From the NCBI GenBank assembly GCA_040766985.1, contig JAXGPL010000013.1, forward strand, positions 16,310 through 80,309: a stretch of DNA of 64,000 bases. The letters are read 5' to 3'. Both the position numbers and the translations under genes were made by a program. Shown one piece after another: positions 47,635 to 56,208 of the stretch; within the stretch, counting starts at the first letter, position 1, and each line of letters opens with the position of its first letter. The notes below the pieces were generated by a model that saw only the letters and a list, made by a program, of their open reading frames with translations, was not told where the DNA came from and made no database searches. Source of the DNA: JAXGPL01 sp040766985 (GTDB lineage: Bacteria > Bacillota > Sulfobacillia > JAUYEG01).

Positions 47635-48134
47635 TACTCGTGCTTGCGGCCATACAGTGGGCCAGATATGAGACACAGAGATCTGATTTCGTGTCGCGTC
47701 TTGGTTGTTCCGGCCCTCCTCCCGAGGTCATCATCTTTGCTGAGCCAGGGTGTGCCCGGTGCGCTCGGTGTCTTGCACTCATGGTCGGGTCTGGAGTTTC
47801 TGGTCACCTGGTTCTGAACGCTCCCACCCCTAATCAAGTACCGGCAGCAGTGCTAGTCGAAATCATGCAATCGAGAGCCGGGTTCACATCCGAGGTTGCC
47901 ACGGTCTTTTCGTGCGCCGATGAGATGAAGGCAATCCAGTACTACCTGGACAACCCCGAACTCGTTGGTCTAGGCAAGGACGATCTTGACGTGCTGTGGG
48001 AAGAGTGTCTTGAACGGGTTCAGCTCAATACCCGTACACTGGCGAAATTCGGTGTCAATCCTCCTGCAGTCCTGATTCATGGTTCGTGGCTCTCAGGCGA
48101 CTGCGAGGACACCGTGTTCGGCCATCTGAGGTGA
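47583..48134 (+). CDS. Membrane-anchored thioredoxin-fold protein (CxxCxxC)
   Basis: A 183-residue protein starting ATG at 47583 behind GGAGGGGG, overlapping the MauE-like gene by 52 nt. One N-terminal anchor helix (SFGYVVALVLVLAAIQWARY) and an extracytoplasmic domain: strand EVIIFAEPGC, active site CARCARC, helical insert, then FGVNPPAVLIHG with the expected cis-Pro loop. Extra Cys occur at CSGPPP, FSCADE, WEECLE and GDCED. It fits a DsbA/MauD-like oxidase or isomerase dedicated to the Cys-rich protein two genes upstream. Confidence 0.75.
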   Translation: MSSGRYRKNSFGYVVALVLVLAAIQWARYETQRSDFVSRLGCSGPPPEVIIFAEPGCARCARCLALMVGSGVSGHLVLNAPTPNQVPAAVLVEIMQSRAGFTSEVATVFSCADEMKAIQYYLDNPELVGLGKDDLDVLWEECLERVQLNTRTLAKFGVNPPAVLIHGSWLSGDCEDTVFGHLR

Positions 48135-48221
48135 CTCATCGATGGGGGCGTGCCAGCAAGGCTCGTGAACCAGTATACGATTCTCTGATCTGAGGCAGCA
48201 AGAAGCGTGGAGTCCCCAAAC

Positions 48222-48347
48222 ATGGCAGCCTCGTTCTGTGAGGGAGCCGTAGAAGTGCTCTCGGGAGTTGGCGAGACTGCATCGCCCAGCCGCAACGACC
48301 TGCGATTGCCTGCTGGGTCCGTTGCGCACTGCAATTCGCCTATCTGA
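48222..48347 (+). CDS. Possible 41-residue peptide
   Basis: ATG at 48222 with GTGGAG 9 nt upstream; 41 codons containing VEVLSGVGETASPSRNDLRL. It lies in the otherwise empty 330 nt between the thioredoxin-like gene and the small membrane genes. No family recognised; may be chance. Confidence 0.25.
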   Translation: MAASFCEGAVEVLSGVGETASPSRNDLRLPAGSVAHCNSPI

Positions 48348-48464
48348 GGACAGTCGGTCTGGGCACGAGGCAGGTGAGGAGATCTCATTCATATAGTCGG
48401 GGGTAGCAGAAATAGTCGTGTAGGCCGTCGGGGCACTATGAATTCCCTGGAGGGATGTGAAGCC

Positions 48465-48641
48465 ATGCAGGCATTACTGAAGCAGCCCCGATTCTGGCTA
48501 TACACGGCCTCATATGCCGGTATCCTGTGGCTCCTTCGCACAGACGGCAGACACTGGGTTCCTGCTCTGCTCCTTGGGATTGGCATAGTGTTGTTGGCTG
48601 CTGCCGAAGGCATGTTGATGCCCGCAAGGGTAAACCAATGA
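48465..48641 (+). CDS. Small membrane protein downstream of the Cys-rich cassette
   Basis: A 58-residue protein with two helices (FWLYTASYAGILWLL and VPALLLGIGIVLLAAAEGML). ATG at 48465 is fixed by GGAGGG upstream. Its stop overlaps the next start as ATGA. Small two-helix proteins near secreted peptides are often immunity or export helpers, but there is no direct evidence here. Confidence 0.6.
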   Translation: MQALLKQPRFWLYTASYAGILWLLRTDGRHWVPALLLGIGIVLLAAAEGMLMPARVNQ

Positions 48642-48830
48642 ACCCGGTCCTGGAAGATGTCATTGTGAGGCCGTGGTATGCAGCATCGGCAGCCAGTTAC
48701 CTCCTCAGTAGGGATAGGGTTGTGTTGGCTCTAGTTGTCACCACCTTCTGCGTCGGGTGGCTGATGCAGATTGGCACAAACTCAGACCCTCCACAGAAGG
48801 GTGATTCCGTGCCCGAACTATGCTGCTGTC

Positions 48831-48883
48831 GACGATCAAGTAATTCCCCCACCCAAGAGCTAAAACGATCAAGTAATTCCCCC
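48831..48883 (+). repeat. IS21 left-end transposase-binding repeats
   Basis: Two direct copies of CGATCAAGTAATTCCCCC, at 48833-48850 and 48866-48883. They are inverted relative to the motifs at the right end. Confidence 0.8.
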
Positions 48884-48976
48884 ACCTCCTGACAGCGTGG
48901 CCGACAGCGGCTGCGAATTCACCACCCAGCCCAGTGAGTGAGGAGAGGGTTGGGAGTGGGACGGAGGTCGTTTTTG

Positions 48977-50511
48977 GTGTACGACATCGTGGAGCTATTC
49001 CGGCAGTGGCAGGCCGGCCGCGGCGTCCGGGCGATTGCCAGGAGCTTGGGCATCGACCGCAAGACGATACGCAAGTATCTTGACGCCGCCGCAATGGCCG
49101 GGTTGTCCCCGGGGGAGGAGCGGAGCGTCGACGAGTGGGCCGCGTTCATCCGCGACCAGTTTCCCAAACTGGTCGACGCCCGGCAGCGTTCGCGGCGGTC
49201 CGCGGAACTTGACCGGTATCAGGACTTCATCCGCGAGGGGCTGCAGCAGAACCGCATGAGCACCGTCCACCGCCGGCTCGTCGAACGCACGGGCCTTGAG
49301 GTCAGCGTGGCGACCTTCCGGCGGTACGTGCACACCACCATGCCCGAACTCCTTAGAACAAGCCCTATGCCTATTTGGCGTCCCGAGGTAGACCCGGGAG
49401 AGGAGGCTCAGGTGGATTTCGGTTATATGGGCTCCTGGCAGGATCCCGTCACGGGCAAGAACCATAGGGTATACGCCTTCGTGTTGGTGCTGAGCTACAG
49501 CCGCCATATGTTCGTCCGCCTGGTGCTCCGCCTCGACGCAGTGTCGTGGCAGCAATGCCACATCGAGGCGCTGGCCTTCTTAGGAGCAGTGCCCCAACGC
49601 ATCATCCTCGACAACCTCAAGGACGGCGTGGTCAAGCCGGACCTTTACGATCCGACACTAAACCGCAGCTACGCGGAGTTGGCGGCTCACTACGGCTTCC
49701 TGATTGACCCGGCTAGGCAAGGGCACCCCAAGGACAAGCCACGTGTGGAGCGCCCCATCCCCTATATTCGCGATAGCCTCTGGCGTGGCGAACAGTTCCT
49801 CAGCCTCGACGCAATGAACCAGGCGGCCCTCGGCTGGTGCCGCGAGGTGGCCGGCCCACGCATCCACGGCACCGCGCACCAAAGGCCGCTTGAGGTCTTC
49901 CGGGCAGAGGAGAAGCCGGCGATGGCTCCCCTCCCGGAACGCCCAGCCTCGAGAGCTGCACCGGGGCGACGGTCCCGGCCCCCCCCGACTCTTACTGCCA
50001 AGTGGCCCGGGCGCTGTATTCGGTCCCTTACCGGCTGCGGGGCCTGCGCTTGGATGTCAGGTTCACCGACCGCCTCGTGGAGTTCTACCATGACGGCAAC
50101 CTCGTCAAGACCCATGTGCGGCGTTTTGACCGCGGGCGCACAACGGACCTCGCTGACCTGCCTGCGGATCGCACGGCCTTCTTCGAGCACACGCCCCAGC
50201 TGTGCCTTCAGCGGGCCAGGGAGATGGGCCAGAGCGTTGCCGAGGCCGTACGCCGGGTCCTGACCGTAAACACGCTCACCAACCTGCGCCAGGCACAGGG
50301 CATCCTCCGGCTGGAGCAGACGTACGGAGCTGCCCGGCTTGACGCGGCTTGCGCCCGGGCGGTGGCCTTCGGCGATCCGGCCTACCGCACGGTGAAGAAG
50401 ATCCTGGTCGCCGGCTTGGACTCACAAACCCTGCCCGAATCCGCCCCCAGCGCGGGGGCCGGCGCGTACCTGCGCGGCATTCAAGCATTCATTCTGGATT
50501 CACGGAGGTAG
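48977..50511 (+). CDS. istA: IS21 transposase IstA, frameshifted in a C-run
   Basis: DDE transposase of about 511 residues. GTG at 48977 is chosen for GGAGG 9 nt upstream. N-terminal helix-turn-helix (VRAIARSLGIDRKTIRKYL); catalytic core with VDFGYMG (first Asp), DNLKDGV (second Asp) and KDKPRVERP (Glu). The frame breaks at a run of eight or nine C near 49980; one base restores the C-terminal part (YSVPYRLRGLRLDVRFTDRL, ending ILDSRR). Either an assembly error or a disabled element. Confidence 0.85.
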
Positions 50512-50517
50512 ATTGAC

Positions 50518-51285
50518 ATGCGAGCTCACCAGTTGGAACGCACTCTGAAAGGCCTCAAGCTGAGCGGCATCCTGGCCACTCTGGAACAGCGACTTGAGCA
50601 GGCACAGCATGAGCAGTTGGGCTACCTGGAGTTTCTCGCCCTGATCCTGGAGGACGAGGCCGATCGCCGGGGACAGGGCGCAGTCGCCCGCCGAGTGGCC
50701 AAGGCCCGCTTCGAAGAGGTCAAGACCCTGGCCGATTTCGACTTCCGAGCTAACCCACAAGCCCCTGCCGCGGTGATCCGCGACTTGGCGACGCTGCGGT
50801 TCCTCGAACGCCAGGAGTCGGTGCTGATCTGCGGTCCCGTCGGCGTGGGCAAATCGCACATCGCCCAGGCCCTCGGGTTTCAGGCCTGTCAGGCCGGGTA
50901 TCATGTTCGCTACGTCAAGACTCCAAGGTTACTGGCCGACCTCGGCGGCGGCCATGCCGACGGGACCTTCCAGCAGCGGTTACGCGCCTACTTCGCCGTC
51001 GAGCTGCTCATCCTCGACGACTTCGGCCTGCAGGCCTTTACGCCGCTGCAGTCGGAGAGCCTGTACCAGCTGATCTGCGAACGCTACCTGCGACACTCCA
51101 CCGTCGTGGTGGCCAACCGGCCGCCGCAGGAGTGGTACTCCCTTTTCAGCGACCCGGTCCTGGCCGAGGGCGCGCTTGACCGACTCGTCAACACCTCCCA
51201 CCACGTGCTGATAGAGGGCCCAAGCTACAGGCCACGCAAGCGACCGGGCGCCGGAACGTCGGCCGAGGCAGGTGGTGAGGCCTAA
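50518..51285 (+). CDS. istB: IS21 helper ATPase IstB
   Basis: A 255-residue AAA+ ATPase, DnaA/DnaC-like, that assists IstA in target choice. Walker A CGPVGVGKSH, Walker B ELLILDDFG, sensor VVVANRPPQEW. ATG at 50518 behind CACGGAGG, 6 nt after istA ends. Intact. Confidence 0.92.
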   Translation: MRAHQLERTLKGLKLSGILATLEQRLEQAQHEQLGYLEFLALILEDEADRRGQGAVARRVAKARFEEVKTLADFDFRANPQAPAAVIRDLATLRFLERQESVLICGPVGVGKSHIAQALGFQACQAGYHVRYVKTPRLLADLGGGHADGTFQQRLRAYFAVELLILDDFGLQAFTPLQSESLYQLICERYLRHSTVVVANRPPQEWYSLFSDPVLAEGALDRLVNTSHHVLIEGPSYRPRKRPGAGTSAEAGGEA

Positions 51286-51317
51286 GCGGTGATTGAACTC
51301 CCATCACCCGTCAGGGG

Positions 51318-51413
51318 TGGGGGAATCTCCTGATCGGCCCCTGGGGGAATTACGTGATCGCGATATGGGGAATTACGTGATCGAGCCCTGGGGGAATTAC
51401 GTGATCGTTGACA
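51318..51413 (-). repeat. IS21 right-end transposase-binding repeats
   Basis: Four copies of a GGGGGAATTACGTGATCG-like motif, near 51319, 51343, 51367 and 51390; the first is the most diverged. The left end has two copies in opposite orientation, so the ends are asymmetric. Confidence 0.8.
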
Positions 51414-51475
51414 GCTGCGTAAATCGAACTGGTCAGGGGTGCTATAGGTACATGTCAACGTCGACTCGTTATTGA

Positions 51476-51830
51476 CCCAACGGAGGTCGGACGTTTCTTT
51501 GGACTTCACCTATCCGACAGAGTGTCGGTTCTCCACTGAGGAGCTTGCTCTTCTTGTGCCATCCAGGACTCCGCTTCTCCCGAATTGTGCATCAGACATG
51601 GAATCGCCGGTGAACGATTGACCCACAATCGCCGGATATGAAATGACCCGCCCCCCGGCGAAGCACTTTCCGACATGACCTTGTCTCTGCTCAACGGCTG
51701 CCCACCGTCCTCCCCGTCGCTGCAGAGGTTATGCCTCATTAGGCCCATTGACCCCTCCGCTTGTAAGTTCTCCCATTTGCTGCAAGTATGCCTTTGCCCT
51801 GCCGGGGCGCATCAAAGGTCTACCCATTCC
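51476..51830. other. Gap, nothing recognised
   Basis: About 355 nt between the interrupted small gene and the end of repeat copy 5. No hairpin with a T-run or credible ORF seen. Confidence 0.35.
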
Positions 51831-54567
51831 TCAATCCGTCACCACCGTCGCATACACCTTGACTTTTTTCTCGACGGTGTAGACGTTGACGACGCTGGCT
51901 AACCCAGATCCGCACGGATACGTCAGCCTCAAGGCCATGGCCCCCGTCACCGTAAACTCGCCCGGCCGTTCCCAGACCATTTCGAACTCACGGGCAGGAT
52001 AGAGGTACGCAAGCTCGGCACTCGTGCCGGAGGTCTCCGGCAGGTTGATCTCATACTCAACCGAGTAGCGGGCAGGCAGTCCGGTCACCCAGGCGACAGG
52101 GCCAACCAACTCCAGGCGCACCTCTGGCGCGGCCAGGGTCTGGGCGCTGAATAGTCTAGGCACCCCGACATCCTCGGCATCGACGTCCACCTGCCATTGG
52201 TAGTCCGCCAGAATACGACCCTCAGTGCTCCACGAAGTGACCCGGCAAGGGTACGTACCCGGGGCGGTGTACGAGTGTGACTTGCTGCACTCCGTGGCCG
52301 CGGGGTCGTCCTCAACGGTGCTGGAGCCATCCCCGAATATCCAGACCCACCGGTCATGACGCGTAATGCTGGCCTCCAGCGATGTCGTTTCCTTGTCGCG
52401 GTGTGTGGCATGGATGACCGGAACGCTCGCGGGCGACGACGCCGGCCCATTCGAGGCCTCCCCGGGGAGGCGAGTCTCGGCTCCGGCTCCTTGACCGACA
52501 GCCTGACTTGGCTCGGCGCGGTCCGCCGATGGAACCGGCGGGAGCCCTTCCCCACCGGCTACTTGCGGTGCCGGCACATAGCCTAGCCGCCAGGTGAATG
52601 GGCGGGTTTCGTTGGGAGGCGGCAACTGGCCGCCGACATTGGAAAGCAGGCGCACGCCCAGCAGCACCCTCGCTCCCTCCTGGGCGGGCGCGGGCAACTC
52701 GGCGGACGCCCGCAGTTTGCCGTCTGAAGCCGCGGTGAAAGTGAGCGGATAGCGGCGGATTCCCGATCCGGGAACCTCCAGGTAGGCCCATGCGCTCGGT
52801 GCGGCCGGGCCGGATGCGGCGAAGATCAGCTCGACCTTGGCCGTGCCGCGGGCCGCGGGCAGCTTGAGCTCGACGTAGTAGGGCTTGTGCACCTCGGCTT
52901 TGCCGGTCTCCTGGCGGGAGTACTCCACAAGCTTCGACTTGCCCGGGGTGTAACGCGGCTTGAACGACGCCTTGATCGGGTAGTAGTCCTTCAGGGCGCC
53001 GGTCAGGGCTTTGAGGGCCGCCCCGCTGCCGCCCAGCCACACGTGGTTGGTGCGGAGGATGGACGGCAGCAGGCAGTAGACGTCGTTATCCGCAAGCGGC
53101 AGGTAGGTCGAGGAGGTTTCCACGATGAGGTCGTTGGCCTCCACGTCGGGCCATAGGCGCGACCAGAGGTTGGGCACCTGGCCGACGATGGACACGTACC
53201 TGACCCCGGGCGGCCAGGGGTCCAGCACGGCGCCGAAGTCGTTCTGGGCCGCGCGGCGGGCGGCGTCGGCGTCGTTCCAGGCCTGGAGGTAGTAGTTGCC
53301 GACGAGGTTTGGGCCCTCCGGGTCGGCCGCCCCGGCGACCGAGGTCACCCGCGCGGAGGCGTCGGGGAGCGCCATCGGCCCGCCGAGGAGAGCTTGAACT
53401 CCTGCTCCACCAGGCACTCGCCAGCGCGGGCCTTGGGGTCAAGCCCAGCCAGATGCTCCATCGCCCAGACGGCGAGGGGCTGGCCCTTCTCGCGGAAGAA
53501 CGTGCCCCCGATCTTGGCGATGATCCCCTCCAGCCAGCCGACCACGGTCTCGATGATGCCCTTGGTCGCGGACTTCGGCAGAGCCTCCTTGGGCTGGCCG
53601 CCGAGGGCCTGGAAGTAGTTGTGGCGGGCGCATTGGATGGCCACGGCCTCGTAGTAGGCCCTGGTCAGGCTTTGACCTGGGCCGGGCACAGCCGCCCGGA
53701 AGCCCTCCGCGGTGACGTAATCAGGGCGGTTGGGCGGCTCTGCGCGGCCATGAGCGCCCGGTATACCTGGGGCTGCTCGCCCACCAGCCAGTCGAGGAAC
53801 GCGGGCGGCTGGTCCCGCCCTCCTCCCGGCCGCTCCTGCAGCAACCACGCCGAGGCATAGTAGTAACCAAACAAGGGCTCCCACAGTTCTCGGCTTTGCC
53901 TTGCGACATACGCAACTTCGTCCTCAAAAGCGCCGAACAACTCACTCGCCGGCGGGATGGAAGGCGATTCAAGTGGGCGGCGGTGAAGCTCGTTGCGGCT
54001 ACGCAGCTGCTCCTGGAGGTGGATCATCTCCATCGCTTTGACAATATTCGCACCAAAAGACCCACGATGTGGCGTCGCGATCATGACCAGCGTCCGTACG
54101 TCACCTCGATAGGCCTGGGAAGTGACGTACGCCCTGGCCACAAGCCCCCCCATGCTCCTGGCAACCAGATCGACCCGGTCGGCGCCGCTTGCGGCCAACG
54201 CTTTTTCAATCGCCGCGGGGAGATCCCGCAAGGCGATCTCGCGGTAATCGCCGATGTTGTCGTCCCTGTAGTCGCACACGAAAAGCGTTTGTCCCGGCTT
54301 GTATCCGGCACGGCAAAGGGCGATGTAGATACCTCGCGGCGACTCATCCTCGTCCGCGGGAGCGCCCCAGGTGCTCGAGGCGTTGCCGCGCAGCCCGTGG
54401 ACGAGAACCACGGGCACGCGGTCCGGCTTAAGCTCTGTGGCGATCTCCGCCCGGACGTCTCCGATGCCGGGCGCAAGCAGCGCACCCTCAGCAAGCGCGC
54501 TGGCGAGAACGGTCAGGCCAACGGCCAAGACGATCGATTTGACGACAAGCCTACGGGTACGGGGCAC
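51831..54567 (-). pseudogene. Repeat family copy 5: full-length secreted lipase-like protein, two 1-nt deletions
   Basis: The only copy with a proper 5' end: GTG at 54567 behind AAGGAG, signal peptide (residues 1-27), then an alpha/beta-hydrolase lipase domain (VPVVLVHGLRGN, nucleophile in LVARSMGGLVARAY, IATPHRGSFG). From codon ~174 it continues like copy 4: helical part, middle region, PKD-like domain (WIFGDGSST, APGTYPCRVTSW), conserved C-terminus. Two single-base deletions against copy 4 (TT to T near 53741, GGGA to GGA near 53392) break it; with both repaired it is 912 residues. It is 14 nt downstream of a membrane protein gene. Could hydrolyse lipids or esters at the cell surface; the acid and His residues were not located. 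Confidence 0.72.
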
Positions 54568-54580
54568 CGCAATCTACTCC

Positions 54581-55231
54581 TTACGGGGCTCTTTTCGGGG
54601 CAAAGCCGTGGTTGACGATGCTCAGTCTACCGGTGGGCTGCCCGGAAGCCAGCCGCTGCTCGATGAGCTCCTGCCAGTGCTCGGCGACGACCTCCGGCGA
54701 CCTGCCGTCCAAGGCAGGCACCAGGGCATAGTCGGCGCCATCGCCCGGCCCGAGCGTGATAGTGTATTGAGCGACAGAAACGGTGATCGAGCCGTCTGCC
54801 GCCGCCCGCTCCACACGGATGCGCAACTCATCACCGGCGGCCTCGAAGCAAACCAACCATGGCAATAGTGCGGCCCCACACCGTCGAGACTCCAGCACCA
54901 CCCCGGCGACGTCTGTCGCCAAGGCGACCTCAACCTGCCAGGCCCACCTCACAGCGGCGCGAAGCCACTCCGCCACCCTGGCGCCCAGCGTAGGCTTGTC
55001 CCGCTCCACATTGATGCCAACAGTAGTCTCAAAGGCCTGCTCAATATCCATGGGGGCGGCCACCGTGCACCAAACTTCTGCGCGCACGCACCTACCCCAC
55101 GGCACCGACCGGCAGAAGATCATCTCCGCCGATAATGACGCAGCAACGATGATCGCGACGACAGCAAGGACAACAGCTCGCCTGCCTCTGCGCGTGGGTA
55201 CGCCGGCAGGGTCAAGAGATTGGGTTTCCAT
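54581..55231 (-). CDS. Hypothetical membrane-anchored protein, partner of the lipase-like gene
   Basis: A 216-residue protein with one N-terminal helix (RAVVLAVVAIIVAASLSAEM) and an outside domain containing LPWLVCFEAAGDELRIRVER. Four Cys occur in the first half (FCRSVPWGRC, WCTV). Not recognised. It ends 14 nt before the lipase-like gene, so both share a transcript. The next feature upstream is the group II intron end. Confidence 0.6.
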   Translation of the reverse strand: METQSLDPAGVPTRRGRRAVVLAVVAIIVAASLSAEMIFCRSVPWGRCVRAEVWCTVAAPMDIEQAFETTVGINVERDKPTLGARVAEWLRAAVRWAWQVEVALATDVAGVVLESRRCGAALLPWLVCFEAAGDELRIRVERAAADGSITVSVAQYTITLGPGDGADYALVPALDGRSPEVVAEHWQELIEQRLASGQPTGRLSIVNHGFAPKRAP

Positions 55232-55295
55232 GTCCAGATTTTACCATACAGGGACCTGGGTGGAGCAGACAAGCGGTCGACAAAGGCGGCTCGGA

Positions 55296-56153
55296 ATCGG
55301 GTAGGAGGCGGAGTCGCCTCCGCCGTCCTCCCACACCACCGGGCGTACGGTTCCGTACCCGGCGGTTCACGAAACGTTCTGAAGCTGCCGCCGTTGAGCT
55401 AGCAGAGACACGAGTCCTAGTTGGTCGAAGAAGGTCTTGCGAGTTTCGCTCTCAGCCGGTCCACGGATGCGGGCGCCACTTTAAGGCGCGGCGCCTTGTG
55501 GAACGTCATCGAGTAGCCGAGGAGTCTTTTGTTCCACGGGTGGTCCACGGCGCTCTTGGCCGTATTGACCTTCAGCCGCCAGCCACATGCGACCGCTTCC
55601 CAACTGCTCCGTCTCCGGGTGGGAGGACTCTCTCCTTGCCGCGACGTTTGACGCACCCATCCAGGACCGTTGCGGATTCCGTCCGCTATCTTCCCGGCGG
55701 GAATCGGGCATCCCAGCCCTGCTGTCCGCGTCTTCTGTCGTCATCGAAAGTCGAGTCTCCTATTCGGCGCTTCGTGTTCGGGCCTTTGGTCCGGTCGATG
55801 GACCTCGTATGCCCTCTGCTGACTCCTGCCGGTCCATCCCGCCGCCTCTCGACGGCGGTAGCACGATGGCCAACCGGCAGGTCTCCCCGGCTAATGCGCA
55901 CTCACCTTCGCGCTTATGCCCGCCGCATCTACGTCCGCGCTCTCCGTACAGGTATCGGACTTTGAGTCGATTCGCCTTCTCATCCGGCGCGGCCGCCTCG
56001 TATGCGGTTTCTGTTCGTCGGGTCAGCGCTTTGCCTGCGGCTTCCTTCAGATTCCACCTCGCGGTGGACACCCTTGCCGTCCGGCTAACAGTTCCCCTTG
56101 TCGGGCCTGTAGGGGACTCTCACCCCCAAATGAGTGCGCCCTGCCGGGCGCAC
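55296..56153 (-). mobile_element. Group II intron, reverse-transcriptase ORF mostly deleted
   Basis: Read on the minus strand: 5' end GTGCGCCCGG, structured domain I start, and at the 3' end a domain V-like hairpin (GGGTACGGAACCGTACGCCC within 55330-55365) followed by domain VI (GGCGGAGGCGACTCCGCC) and terminal CCGAT. Between them only a C-terminal scrap of the intron-encoded protein remains (VNTAKSAVDHPWNKRLLGYS, then LKVAPASVDRLRAKL), matching the end of RT and the X domain. Length 858 nt against about 1.9-2.5 kb with a full ORF. It would need a protein in trans to move or splice. Subclass not decided from sequence; location suggests IIC. Confidence 0.82.
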
Positions 56154-56163
56154 GAACCACAAA

Positions 56164-56183
56164 GCCCCCGCACGCGCGGGGGC
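56164..56183 (-). terminator. Terminator of the purA-pdxA-hypE-like operon
   Basis: Minus-strand stem GCCCCCGC/GCGGGGGC with 4-nt loop, followed by TTTGTGG, 26 nt after the operon's last stop. The group II intron begins 10 nt beyond the stem. Confidence 0.8.
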
Positions 56184-56208
56184 CTCACCATCGAATCACA
56201 TGCGACTG

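Larger units (their letters stand above)
48827..51413 (+). mobile_element. IS21-family insertion sequence, 2587 bp
   Basis: Contains istA and istB in the usual order. Ends are TGTC...GACA; the outer 24 bp at each end match as inverted repeats with few mismatches. Flanked by a 5-bp direct repeat GCTGC (48822-48826 and 51414-51418), the target duplication. Each end has multiple internal copies of an 18-bp motif, as IS21 members do. The intact target duplication and nearly intact genes suggest a fairly recent insertion. Confidence 0.9.
48638..51475 (+). pseudogene. Small membrane protein gene interrupted by IS21-family element
   Basis: The first 63 codons (48638-48826) encode a polar N-terminus and one helix (VVLALVVTTFCVGWLMQIG). 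The frame then enters the insertion. Removing 48827-51413 and one 5-bp copy of GCTGC rejoins the frame exactly at 51419, giving 18 more codons (VNRTGQGCYRYMSTSTRY) and a stop: 81 residues in total. The ATGA overlap with the gene before suggests that both small membrane proteins worked together. Confidence 0.75.

Noticed and set aside
48077..48392. Two minus-strand frames of about 100 codons
   Set aside because: No start signals, and they run against the end of the thioredoxin-like gene; a short plus-strand ORF there is more plausible though weak.
51318..51413. Regularly spaced repeats that look like a short CRISPR array
   Set aside because: Spacing of about 24 nt leaves only a few bases between motifs, and inverted copies occur at the other end of the element; these are IS21 terminal repeats.
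55417..55656. Reverse-transcriptase fragment near variable gene copies, suggesting a diversity-generating retroelement
   Set aside because: The fragment has the X-domain end of a group II intron protein and lies between intron structural domains; the copies differ by all base types and indels, not by adenine-directed changes, and no template/variable repeat pair is seen.
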